DNA from: RGIG6165 sp045545175
GTDB taxonomy: Bacteria > Bacillota > Clostridia > Oscillospirales > Feifaniaceae
Direction: 5' to 3'
DNA: 64,000 nt
NCBI GenBank assembly: GCA_045545175.1
Contig: JAZQAK010000024.1
Coordinates: 1-64,000 of the forward strand
Shown piece by piece: positions 32,833 to 39,984 of this stretch; position 1 is the first letter of the stretch; the number at the start of each line of letters is the position of its first letter. The position numbers were made by a program, and so were the translations under genes. A model generated the notes under the pieces. That model ran no database searches, was not told where the DNA came from, and saw nothing but the letters and a program-made list of their open reading frames with translations.

Positions 32833-34158
32833 ATGAAAGTTGCAATGATTTCTCTGGGTTGCAGTAAAAATCAGGTTGATGCCGAGATTATGCTTGCAAG
32901 CCTTAAATCTGCGGGGTATGAACTTGTGGGCGACCCTGCAAAAGCAGAGATTGTTATTATAAATACCTGCGGTTTCATCGAATCCGCAAAGGCGGAAGCG
33001 ATAGAGAATATTCTTGAAGTTGCCGCCCTCAAGGCTGATGATACGACACCCGTGTCACACATAATCGTGTCGGGCTGTCTTGCTCAAAGATACCAGGATG
33101 AAATTGCGTCCGAACTTCCCGAGGTTGATGCATTTTTGGGCATTGCCTCAAGGGATAAGATAGTTGATGCAGTTAAGGCGGTTTCACAGCAGAACAAATA
33201 CTGTGATTTTGCACCCCTTTGTGAATATACCCCCGGCGGTGACAGGCTTCTGTCAACACCCTTCTACACGGCGTATCTCAAGATTGCCGACGGGTGTGAC
33301 AACAGATGCAGTTACTGTGCAATCCCCTATATCAGAGGAAAGTTTGTCAGCCGTCCGATTGACAAAATCGTGGCTGAAGCAAAGGCACTTGCCGAAAACG
33401 GTGTGTTTGAACTCAACGTCATTGCACAGGACACGACACGTTACGGGCTTGACCTCTACGGTGAAAGAAAACTGCCCGAACTTCTGTCCCGTCTGTGTGA
33501 GATTGAGGGTATAAAATGGATTCGCATTTTATACGCATATCCCGACGGTATTACCGATGAACTTATTGACGTTATGGCGTCAAACGACAAGATAGTAAAT
33601 TACATTGATTTACCTCTCCAGCACGCGTCGGACAACGTGCTTTCTACGATGAGAAGGCGTGGCACACAGAGTGACATTCTTTCAACCATAGAAAAAATCC
33701 GTGAAAAAATGCCAAACGCATCACTTCGCACCACCTTTATCACGGGCTTCCCCGGGGAGAGTGAGGAGGATTTTAAGACACTCTGTGACTTTGTGGAAAA
33801 GGTTCGTTTTGACAAAGTCGGTGTTTTCGCCTACTCAGCCGAGGAGGGTACGCCTGCGGCAGAATTTGATAATCAAATTGATGAGGATGTCAAAAACGCC
33901 CGCAAGGAAGAAATTGAGAAAATCGCCTGCCGTATTGCAGACGAAAAGAATAAAAAACTGCTCGGTAAAGAGACCTCCGTCGTTGTCGAAGGGTACGACA
34001 GGCTTGCAGAATGTTGGTTCGGCAGGTCACGCTACTATGCACCCGAGGTTGACGGTGAGATATTCTTTACCGCATCTTCACCCATTCAAATCGGTGAAAT
34101 CATAACCGTGAAAATAACCGAAGTTGTAGAATACGATCTTTACGGGGAGGCTGTTTGA
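32833..34158 (+). CDS. rimO: ribosomal protein S12 methylthiotransferase RimO
   Basis: RimO adds a methylthio group to the conserved aspartate of S12. The N-terminal UPF0004 domain starts VAMISLGCSKNQVDAE, whose cysteines help bind the auxiliary Fe-S cluster. The radical SAM motif is CDNRCSYCAIPYIRG, and FITGFPGESEEDF plus the C-terminal TRAM domain complete the protein. SLGCSKNQVDAE and the 441-aa length favour RimO over MiaB. I chose ATG 32833, after AGGAG; the frame begins earlier without a site. It heads a compact operon through to the GNAT gene. Confidence 0.95.
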   Translation: MKVAMISLGCSKNQVDAEIMLASLKSAGYELVGDPAKAEIVIINTCGFIESAKAEAIENILEVAALKADDTTPVSHIIVSGCLAQRYQDEIASELPEVDAFLGIASRDKIVDAVKAVSQQNKYCDFAPLCEYTPGGDRLLSTPFYTAYLKIADGCDNRCSYCAIPYIRGKFVSRPIDKIVAEAKALAENGVFELNVIAQDTTRYGLDLYGERKLPELLSRLCEIEGIKWIRILYAYPDGITDELIDVMASNDKIVNYIDLPLQHASDNVLSTMRRRGTQSDILSTIEKIREKMPNASLRTTFITGFPGESEEDFKTLCDFVEKVRFDKVGVFAYSAEEGTPAAEFDNQIDEDVKNARKEEIEKIACRIADEKNKKLLGKETSVVVEGYDRLAECWFGRSRYYAPEVDGEIFFTASSPIQIGEIITVKITEVVEYDLYGEAV

Positions 34159-34160
34159 TT

Positions 34161-34685
34161 ATGAATTTACCCAACAAAATCTGTATAGCAAGAATACTTA
34201 TGTGTCCCGTATTCTTTTATCTGTTCATTTCGGGATACTACCTTGCATCAGCAATACTCTATTTAATTGCCGCGTCTACCGACTGGCTTGACGGTTACAT
34301 TGCAAGAAAGTACAATCTTGTGACCGACCTTGGCAAGTTTCTTGACCCGATTGCAGACAAGATACTCGTTTTATCGGGTATGCTTATCGCAATATTCTTG
34401 GGCTGGGGCGGTAAAATCACGGTATGGTCAGCGTTTTTCATCCTCACGAGAGAATTTATCGTAACGGGCTTTCGCTGTCTTGCGGCAGGCAAAAACTGTG
34501 TCATCGCCGCTGATATGTGGGGCAAGGTAAAAACGGTCGTGCAGGACGTTGCAATATTCGTTATGCTGGTCGAATACGCCGTATTTGAAACCTGTTACAG
34601 CGTATATCTGCTTGCCGTTTCAGCAATTCTTGCGGTAATATCCGCAGTAAACTATATCTACAAGAACAAAGAGGTACTCAAATGA
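34161..34685 (+). CDS. pgsA: CDP-diacylglycerol--glycerol-3-phosphate 3-phosphatidyltransferase
   Basis: PgsA makes phosphatidylglycerol phosphate at the membrane. The CDP-alcohol phosphotransferase signature is DGYIARKYNLVTDLGKFLD, with aspartates in DGx2ARx8Gx3D order. Four to five membrane segments are visible in 174 aa. I chose ATG 34161, 10 nt after GGGGAGG; TTG 34155 is an alternative. It begins just after the rimO stop and ends in an ATGA overlap with cysS. Confidence 0.94.
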   Translation: MNLPNKICIARILMCPVFFYLFISGYYLASAILYLIAASTDWLDGYIARKYNLVTDLGKFLDPIADKILVLSGMLIAIFLGWGGKITVWSAFFILTREFIVTGFRCLAAGKNCVIAADMWGKVKTVVQDVAIFVMLVEYAVFETCYSVYLLAVSAILAVISAVNYIYKNKEVLK

Positions 34686-36073
34686 AATTCTATAATGACC
34701 TTACAAGAAAAAAAGAAGAGTTTGTACCCGTAAATCCGGGTGAAGTGCTTATGTACTCCTGCGGTCCTACCGTGTACAACTTTTTCCATATAGGCAACGC
34801 ACGCCCCTTCGTCGTGTTCGATGCACTGAGAAGTTATCTCGAATACAAGGGCTACAAGGTAAATTTCGTGCAGAATTTTACCGACGTTGACGATAAAATC
34901 ATCAAGCGTTCACACGAAGAGGGTATCTCCTTTGAGGAGGTAAGTGAAAAATATATTGCCGAATATTTTACCGATGCACAGGGACTCGGTGTCAAAAAAG
35001 CGACGACGCACCCCAAAGCAACGGAAAATATCGACGCTATGATTGAGCTTATAAAAACACTCGAAGAAAAAGGCTTCGCCTATGCCGTAAACGGTGACGT
35101 GTATTACAGAACACGCCGTTTTGCAGACTACGGTAAACTTTCGCATATGCCGATTGACGAGCTTGAAAGCGGTGCCCGCATCGAAGTGGGTGACGTTAAG
35201 GAAGACCCGCTTGATTTCGCACTGTGGAAAGCCGCAAAAGAGGGTGAGCCGTATTGGGAATCCCCTTGGGGACGTGGCCGTCCCGGCTGGCACATCGAAT
35301 GTTCGGCAATGAGCAACCGCTTTTTAGGCAAGACCATTGATATTCACGGCGGCGGAATGGACCTCACTTTCCCCCACCACGAAAACGAGATTGCGCAGAG
35401 TGAGGCTGCAAACGGCTGTCCTTTCGCAAACTACTGGCTGCACAACGCCTACATCAACATAAACAATCAGAAGATGAGCAAGAGTCTGGGCAACTTCTTA
35501 ACCGTTCGTGACATTTCGGAAAAATACGGTTACGGCGTTATCCGTTTCTTCTTGCTTTCGGCACATTACAGAAGTCCGATTAACTTCTCGGATGAAATCA
35601 TAAATTCGTCAAAGGCAGCACTTGACAGGCTCAAGAATTGCCGTGACAACATTGAATTTTTGCTTTCACATGCCGAGGGTGAACTTAACCAGGCGGAAAA
35701 GACATCACTTGAAAAAATAAAGGCATCCGAAGCAAAGTATTTCGAAGCACTTGACGATGACTTCAATACGGCAGATGCTATTGCCGCCCTCTTCGACATT
35801 GCGAGGGAGATAAATTCAGCATCAAACGGTGCATCGAAGGAGTATCTTGAAACGGCAGGCGAAATTTATAACCGCCTTGCAAATATTCTTAACCTCTGGG
35901 CAGGTGAAGTGAAGGAAGATCTCGATGCAGAGATTGACGCACTCATCGCACAGCGTCAGGAGGCGAGAAAGGCGAAGGATTTTGCCACAGCCGATGCAAT
36001 AAGAGATAAACTCAAAGCGATGAACATAGTTCTTGAAGACACACCGCAGGGTGTAAAATGGCACCGTGCATGA
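34682..36073 (+). CDS. cysS: cysteinyl-tRNA synthetase
   Basis: A class I synthetase for tRNA-Cys. SCGPTVYNFFHIGNARP carries the zinc-binding Cys and HIGN (36-39). FPHHENEIAQSEA, the zinc-site WHIECSAM and KMSKSLGNF are present, followed by the DALR-type C-terminal region. At 463 aa it is normal length. It overlaps pgsA by 4 nt (ATGA) and mrnC by 16 nt. Confidence 0.97.
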   Translation: MKFYNDLTRKKEEFVPVNPGEVLMYSCGPTVYNFFHIGNARPFVVFDALRSYLEYKGYKVNFVQNFTDVDDKIIKRSHEEGISFEEVSEKYIAEYFTDAQGLGVKKATTHPKATENIDAMIELIKTLEEKGFAYAVNGDVYYRTRRFADYGKLSHMPIDELESGARIEVGDVKEDPLDFALWKAAKEGEPYWESPWGRGRPGWHIECSAMSNRFLGKTIDIHGGGMDLTFPHHENEIAQSEAANGCPFANYWLHNAYININNQKMSKSLGNFLTVRDISEKYGYGVIRFFLLSAHYRSPINFSDEIINSSKAALDRLKNCRDNIEFLLSHAEGELNQAEKTSLEKIKASEAKYFEALDDDFNTADAIAALFDIAREINSASNGASKEYLETAGEIYNRLANILNLWAGEVKEDLDAEIDALIAQRQEARKAKDFATADAIRDKLKAMNIVLEDTPQGVKWHRA

Positions 36074-36444
36074 GAACGGTAGAAGAACTTCGCTCTATGC
36101 CTTCGCTCACCCTTGCTTATATAGGTGATGCGGTGTTTGAGCTTATGATAAGGGAAAGGCTTCTCGAAATGCCAAAGCACGACAACGGCACGCTTCACAC
36201 CACGGCACTCAAATACGTTTCTGCCACGGCGCAGAGTGAGTGGGCAGACATCGTGTTGCCCTTGCTGACAGAAGAAGAAACCTCCGTATATATGAGGGGC
36301 AGAAATGCCAAACTATCCGTATCAAAGAAAAATTCACCGATAACACACCACAAGGCAACCGCCTTTGAGGCGCTTATCGGCTGGCTTTATCTGTCGGGTA
36401 GGAGCGAGAGGCTTGAAGAACTTATCGAAAAAATTCCACTTTAA
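36058..36444 (+). CDS. mrnC: mini-ribonuclease III (23S rRNA maturation)
   Basis: MrnC trims both ends of 23S rRNA as a dimer. It has an RNase III catalytic domain without a dsRNA-binding domain: LTLAYIGDAVFELMIRERL holds the catalytic aspartate, and HHKATAFEALIGWLYLSG the second acidic patch. Its 128-aa length is typical. It follows cysS as in Bacillus. ATG 36058 has GGGTG upstream; ATG 36070, overlapping the cysS stop as ATGA, is an equally possible start. Confidence 0.92.
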   Translation: MAPCMRTVEELRSMPSLTLAYIGDAVFELMIRERLLEMPKHDNGTLHTTALKYVSATAQSEWADIVLPLLTEEETSVYMRGRNAKLSVSKKNSPITHHKATAFEALIGWLYLSGRSERLEELIEKIPL

Positions 36445-37270
36445 GACAATTCTTTTCATAAGTGCAGGTGCGTTTTTGTATTCACTTGCGGTAAATATAT
36501 TTTTGGCACCCAATAACGTTGCACCGGGCGGTGTAACGGGTATTGCCACGGCACTTAATCATCTTTTTGCCTTTTTGCCGACGGGTACGCTGACCTTTTT
36601 GTTCAATATCCCGCTTTTTGTTTTGGGCTACCGTGAAATCGGCAAAAACTTTATAATTTCGACGGTGCTGACCACCTTTACTGTGTCGGTTTTTCTCGAT
36701 ATTACGGCACTTATCCCCGCCTACACGCAGGACAGGCTTCTCTCTGCCCTGCTCGGCGGTGCGCTTATGGGCATCGGGCTTGGCATCGTGATGCGGTGCG
36801 GTACGACGACGGGCGGTGCCGACATAATCGTGCGTGTTTTAAGGAAAAGAAATCCTGCTTTGTCGGTCGCATTTCTCATATTTACACTCGATTTGTTCGT
36901 GGTCGTCTTTGCGGCACTCGCCTACCGTGAGGTTACGAGTGCGCTCTATTCGGTGATTGCCATTTTCGTGAGTTCGACCGTGACCGATAAAATCGTGTCG
37001 GGTGCGGATGACGGTAAACTCGTCCACATAATGACGGACAGTACCGAAAAAATGGCAGAGGCGATAGCCGTCGGACTCTCGAGGGGCGTTACCCTTCTCC
37101 ACGCAAAAGGGCACTATACAGGTAAAGAAAAAGATGTTATAATGGTCGTTATCAGGCGTTATCAACTCGCCTCACTCCGCAGGATTGTGAAGGAGACGGA
37201 TGATAAGGCATTCATAATCTTTTCCGATGCGACGGCAGTTTTCGGAAACGGATTTCATATTCAGGAATAA
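36413..37270 (+). CDS. YitT family membrane protein (DUF161/DUF2179)
   Basis: Five to six N-terminal membrane segments (LYSLAVNIFLAPNNVAPGGVTGIATA, quoted in part as FLAPNNVAPGGVTG; GIGLGIVMRCGTTTGGADII) precede a soluble DUF2179 domain (ITRG-like SRGVTLLHAKGHYTGKEKDVI, part shown). The TTG start at 36413 is chosen because AGGAG at 36400-36404 is 8 nt upstream. It gives 285 aa, the family norm, and overlaps the mrnC end by 32 nt. The biochemical role of YitT proteins is not established. Confidence 0.87.
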   Translation: MKNLSKKFHFKTILFISAGAFLYSLAVNIFLAPNNVAPGGVTGIATALNHLFAFLPTGTLTFLFNIPLFVLGYREIGKNFIISTVLTTFTVSVFLDITALIPAYTQDRLLSALLGGALMGIGLGIVMRCGTTTGGADIIVRVLRKRNPALSVAFLIFTLDLFVVVFAALAYREVTSALYSVIAIFVSSTVTDKIVSGADDGKLVHIMTDSTEKMAEAIAVGLSRGVTLLHAKGHYTGKEKDVIMVVIRRYQLASLRRIVKETDDKAFIIFSDATAVFGNGFHIQE

Positions 37271-37295
37271 TTTTTTAATATACAGGGAGACAATT

Positions 37296-38018
37296 ATGAG
37301 CGGACATTCAAAATGGAACAACATCAAAAACAAGAAAGCAAAATCCGATGCCGCAAAGGCTAAGATTTTCACCAAAATCGGTAAGGAGATGAGTATGGCG
37401 GTCAAGGCAGGCGGCCCCAACCCCGAATCAAACTCCAAGCTTCGTGACCTTATCGTAAAGGCGAAGTCCTTGAACGTGCCCAACGACAATATTGACCGTA
37501 TTATCAAGAAGGCAAGTTCGGCTGACGATAACGAAAACTACGAGGCAATCAACTACGAGGGTTACGGTCCCTGCGGTGTTGCCTTTATGGTCGAAACGCT
37601 TACAGATAACAGAAACAGAACGGCGGCAAATATGCGCCACTATTTTGATAAAAACGGCGGCAATCTCGGACAGACGGGTAGTGTCGGCTGGATGTTCTCA
37701 CAGCAGGGCACGATTATAATCGAAAGCGAAGGTCTTGATGCAGATACCGTTATGATGGACGCTCTTGATGCAGGTGCATCCGACTTTGAGGAGGAAGAGG
37801 GCGTATTCACCATATCGACCGAGCCTTCGGCACTTTCAGCCGTTGCAGAGGCGCTTATGGCGAAGAATTACACGCTCGTTTCTGCAGAAAATGAAATGGT
37901 TCCCTCTACATATTCAAAAATCGAGGGTGACGAAAACTTGAAGTTTATGAACCGCCTCATCGATATGCTTGACGAGGATGACGACGTTCAGAACGTATGG
38001 CACAACTGGGAAGAGTAA
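37296..38018 (+). CDS. yebC: YebC/TACO1 family translation-related regulator
   Basis: Starts MSGHSKWNNIKNKKAKSDAA, the invariant family N-terminus, then GKEMSMAVKAGGPNPESN, YEGYGPCGVA and LTDNRNRT. At 240 aa it is full length. Family members have been described as transcription regulators and, for TACO1 and YebC, as factors easing ribosome movement on polyproline stretches. GGGAGA precedes ATG 37296. It sits between yitT and a GNAT gene in the same operon. Confidence 0.95.
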   Translation: MSGHSKWNNIKNKKAKSDAAKAKIFTKIGKEMSMAVKAGGPNPESNSKLRDLIVKAKSLNVPNDNIDRIIKKASSADDNENYEAINYEGYGPCGVAFMVETLTDNRNRTAANMRHYFDKNGGNLGQTGSVGWMFSQQGTIIIESEGLDADTVMMDALDAGASDFEEEEGVFTISTEPSALSAVAEALMAKNYTLVSAENEMVPSTYSKIEGDENLKFMNRLIDMLDEDDDVQNVWHNWEE

Positions 38019-38019
38019 A

Positions 38020-38457
38020 ATGGCAATTGAATTAAAAGAAATTACATACGGCTCCGCCGAATACGAGATGACGCGTGAGCTTCGTAACAGAATTATGCGA
38101 GTGCCGATAGGGCTGAGCATATACGACCAGGATTACACGTTTGAAGTGAATTCACGTATAATCGGGGCGTTTGACGGGGATAAGATGCTCGGCTGCAGTA
38201 TAGTCGGCAAACTCGACGGTGAATACTGTCTTGATTTTCTGTGTGTTGACGATACGGTGCAGAAATCGGGCATCGGCTCAATGCTTATCAAGGACGTTGA
38301 GAAGTGGGTTGCGTCCAAGGGTGCTCCCGTTCTCATTCTCGAAGCGAGAACGAGTGCGCAGAAATTCTACGAAAAACACGGGTATGAGGCGTACGGTGAG
38401 ATTTATTTAATGAAATACTCCCCCACCGACCACATCCGAATGAGAAAATACTTTTAA
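38020..38457 (+). CDS. GNAT family N-acetyltransferase
   Basis: A 145-aa acetyl-CoA-dependent acyltransferase. YCLDFLCVDDTVQKSGIGSMLIKDVE is the acetyl-CoA pyrophosphate-binding motif A (key part QKSGIGSMLI), and ARTSAQKFYEKHGYEAYGE is motif B. It resembles ElaA/YjcF-type members, but the acceptor is unknown. ATG 38020 comes 1 nt after the yebC stop, with GGGAAGAG overlapping the yebC end. The operon closes with the hairpin at 38463. Confidence 0.87.
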   Translation: MAIELKEITYGSAEYEMTRELRNRIMRVPIGLSIYDQDYTFEVNSRIIGAFDGDKMLGCSIVGKLDGEYCLDFLCVDDTVQKSGIGSMLIKDVEKWVASKGAPVLILEARTSAQKFYEKHGYEAYGEIYLMKYSPTDHIRMRKYF

Positions 38458-38462
38458 AAACC

Positions 38463-38492
38463 GGAGCAGACTCAAGTCTGCTCTGTTTTTTT
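38463..38492 (+). terminator. terminator of the rimO-GNAT operon
   Basis: GAGCAGACT pairs with AGTCTGCTC around CA and is followed by TGTTTTTTT. Confidence 0.9.
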
Positions 38493-38504
38493 GTCAACGT
38501 GTAC

Positions 38505-38705
38505 CCTTCCACGTCGTCACAGAGTACGCTTAGCTCCATTTTGCTGACCGCAAAATTCCACCTGCTCCCTTGCTCCTCCTCTTCCCATTGCAACGCACTT
38601 CGTTCGTCTCGCTGCGGCTCGGTCACGGTTTGGCTCTGACAATCCACCGGAATGTCATTCACTACCAAACCGCCGCTTCGCTACCTTGCAACGGGAGCCC
38701 TATTT
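38505..38705. repeat. dispersed repeat family B, copy 1 (about 200 nt)
   Basis: Positions 38607-38686 match 44113-44192 with 2 differences in 80. The core folds as nested inverted repeats, CGGTTTGG/CCAAACCG outside and TGACA/TGTCA inside. The left part (38505-38606) matches the inverse of 24480-24596. No gene is seen in it. Confidence 0.82.
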
Positions 38706-38759
38706 ATCACACCCCACCAAAAGCCTCCCCTCGAGGTAGCCCTGTTTTATCTCAAATGT

Positions 38760-38872
38760 AAAATTGAAAGTTGAAAGTTGAAAATTAAGGAAAGAAACTT
38801 CTTTGAAGTTTCAATTTAAATCATTTTCCACTTTCCATTATCAATTTTCAATTGCCCCTACGCCTTCCCCTT
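38760..38872. repeat. A/T-rich mosaic repeat
   Basis: AATTGAAAGTTGAAAGTTG at the left and its inverse-like TTTCCATTATCAATTTTCAATTG at the right (part) flank a GAAACTTCTTTGAAGTTTC hairpin and then CCCCTAC. Related words occur at 39843-39945. Confidence 0.65.
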
Positions 38873-38989
38873 AAAGCAGCGAAACGGTGTTGTTTTCGGA
38901 ATTCCTTAAATCGTAGTTACATTATATTCGGATTTTCGGAATTTGTCAAGGATTTTTTGTGATTTCCTAAAATGTTTTTTGCACGCACG

Positions 38990-39170
38990 TGCACAGAACA
39001 TTTACTTTACTTTTATTTACTTTACTTTTCTTTTATTTTCTTTTCTTTGTTGCATTTTCGTAACAAAAATCGCCTTTTTCGTAACAAAAATAACACTTGT
39101 GCTGTCATTTCGGGAACCGAAATACTTTACTTTTATTTGCTTTTCTTTTATTTACTTTACTTTGTGGGAT
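38990..39170. repeat. low-complexity pyrimidine tracts
   Basis: Two tracts built from TTTACTTT and TTTATTTACTTTACTTT words (about 39000-39050 and 39119-39166) flank two copies of CGTAACAAAAAT (39058-39069, 39080-39091). The open frames here are very rich in Phe and not believable. Together with the repeats to the left, this fills the 798-nt gap 38458-39255. Confidence 0.6.
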
Positions 39171-39255
39171 AAATTCGGAATTTATTTTTTGTCAAAAACC
39201 TGCAAACGCTGTCATATCAAGGCTTACACGGCTTTTTTAGAAAAAAATATCTCTT

Positions 39256-39528
39256 TTATTTTCCCTTGTTTTTCTCATTAATACGCTTTAGTTCCTTTTT
39301 GTATTTGTAATACACAAACGGAAAAACCAGACAACGCCATACAACATGCAACGGAAACGTAATAAATCTTAAAATACGCTTGTAATAATACTTGCGCTCT
39401 ATTATAATTACGTGCTTGTATTCTCCACAACCCTCGCACAAATCAAGATGCTTTATAAGAAAGTATTTCTCCTCTTTTTCATCTGTTCCATTTAATCTGT
39501 TCCAACAATCTACACAAAATTCTGCCAT
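39256..39528 (-). CDS. small zinc-ribbon-like protein, 90 aa, unknown
   Basis: Two Cys pairs, CVDC near residues 5-8 and CEGC near 31-34, suggest a zinc ribbon. A Tyr/Phe-rich segment that may contact the membrane follows (about 55-75), then a Lys/Arg-rich tail. GAGGTG precedes the ATG. It is divergently transcribed from the XRE-type gene at 39628 across a 99-nt gap with two small palindromes, so the regulator may control it. I do not recognise a named family. Confidence 0.68.
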   Translation of the reverse strand: MAEFCVDCWNRLNGTDEKEEKYFLIKHLDLCEGCGEYKHVIIIERKYYYKRILRFITFPLHVVWRCLVFPFVYYKYKKELKRINEKNKGK

Positions 39529-39552
39529 ATTTTTTCACCTCAATTATATTTC

Positions 39553-39614
39553 ACCAACAATCGTTGGTATATTGTTTATTTTAATTCCCTATACTAATTG
39601 TGTCAAGAACAATT
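39553..39614. promoter_or_regulatory. candidate operator region between divergent genes
   Basis: ACCAAC/GTTGGT (39553-39568) and AATTGT/ACAATT (39596-39614) are inverted repeats. TATACT (39590-39595) could be the -10 of the XRE gene. Binding by the XRE protein is inference. Confidence 0.45.
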
Positions 39615-39627
39615 GTAGGTGAAAAAT

Positions 39628-39846
39628 ATGAGAAATATTTTATCAAAGCGCTTAAAACAATGCCGAATTGAAAAAGGCTTAACACAAAATCAGGTTGCTA
39701 TATACTGTGATATCACAGAAAAAACATATCAGAACTACGAGTTGATGACGAGAGAACCTAAAATAGAGATTCTTATTAAAATTGCAGACGTTTTCAACGT
39801 TTCCCTCGACTACCTTGTAGGCAGAACAGACAAAAAATTCAATTGA
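39628..39846 (+). CDS. XRE-family helix-turn-helix regulator, 72 aa
   Basis: A Cro/C1-type DNA-binding domain fills the whole protein: LKQCRIEKGLTQNQVAIYCDITEKTYQNYE (key part LTQNQVAIYCDITEKTYQNYE in outline) then PKIEILIKIADVFNVSLDYLVGR. There is no sensor domain. ATG 39628 lies 6 nt after GTAGGTG; GTG 39619 is inside that site. Its stop is immediately followed by the A/T-rich repeat at 39843. It may regulate the divergent zinc-ribbon gene. Confidence 0.85.
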   Translation: MRNILSKRLKQCRIEKGLTQNQVAIYCDITEKTYQNYELMTREPKIEILIKIADVFNVSLDYLVGRTDKKFN

Positions 39847-39945
39847 CAATGGACAATGGAAAATGGAAAATTGACAATTAATGTTGAAACTTCCACAGAA
39901 GTTTCTTCCTTAATTCCGAATTACGAATTCCGCATTCCGAATTGT
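39843..39945. repeat. mosaic intergenic repeat, copy 5
   Basis: CAATTGACAATGGACAATGG with variants, a GAAACTTCcacaGAAGTTTC hairpin (39883-39903) and an inverted AATTCGGAATTC end (39911-39945). It directly abuts the XRE stop codon. Confidence 0.75.
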
Positions 39946-39949
39946 AAAT

Positions 39950-39984
39950 AAAAAATCCCCGAGTTCATCACTCGGGGACATTTT
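39950..39984 (-). terminator. terminator of pnp
   Basis: TCCCCGAG pairs with CTCGGGGA over a 7-nt loop; on the minus strand it is followed by a T-run. Confidence 0.88.

Noticed and set aside
38943..39281. 112-aa plus-strand frame rich in Phe
   Set aside because: It runs through the pyrimidine tracts; composition is dictated by TTT/CTT repeats, and there is no ribosome site or recognisable domain.
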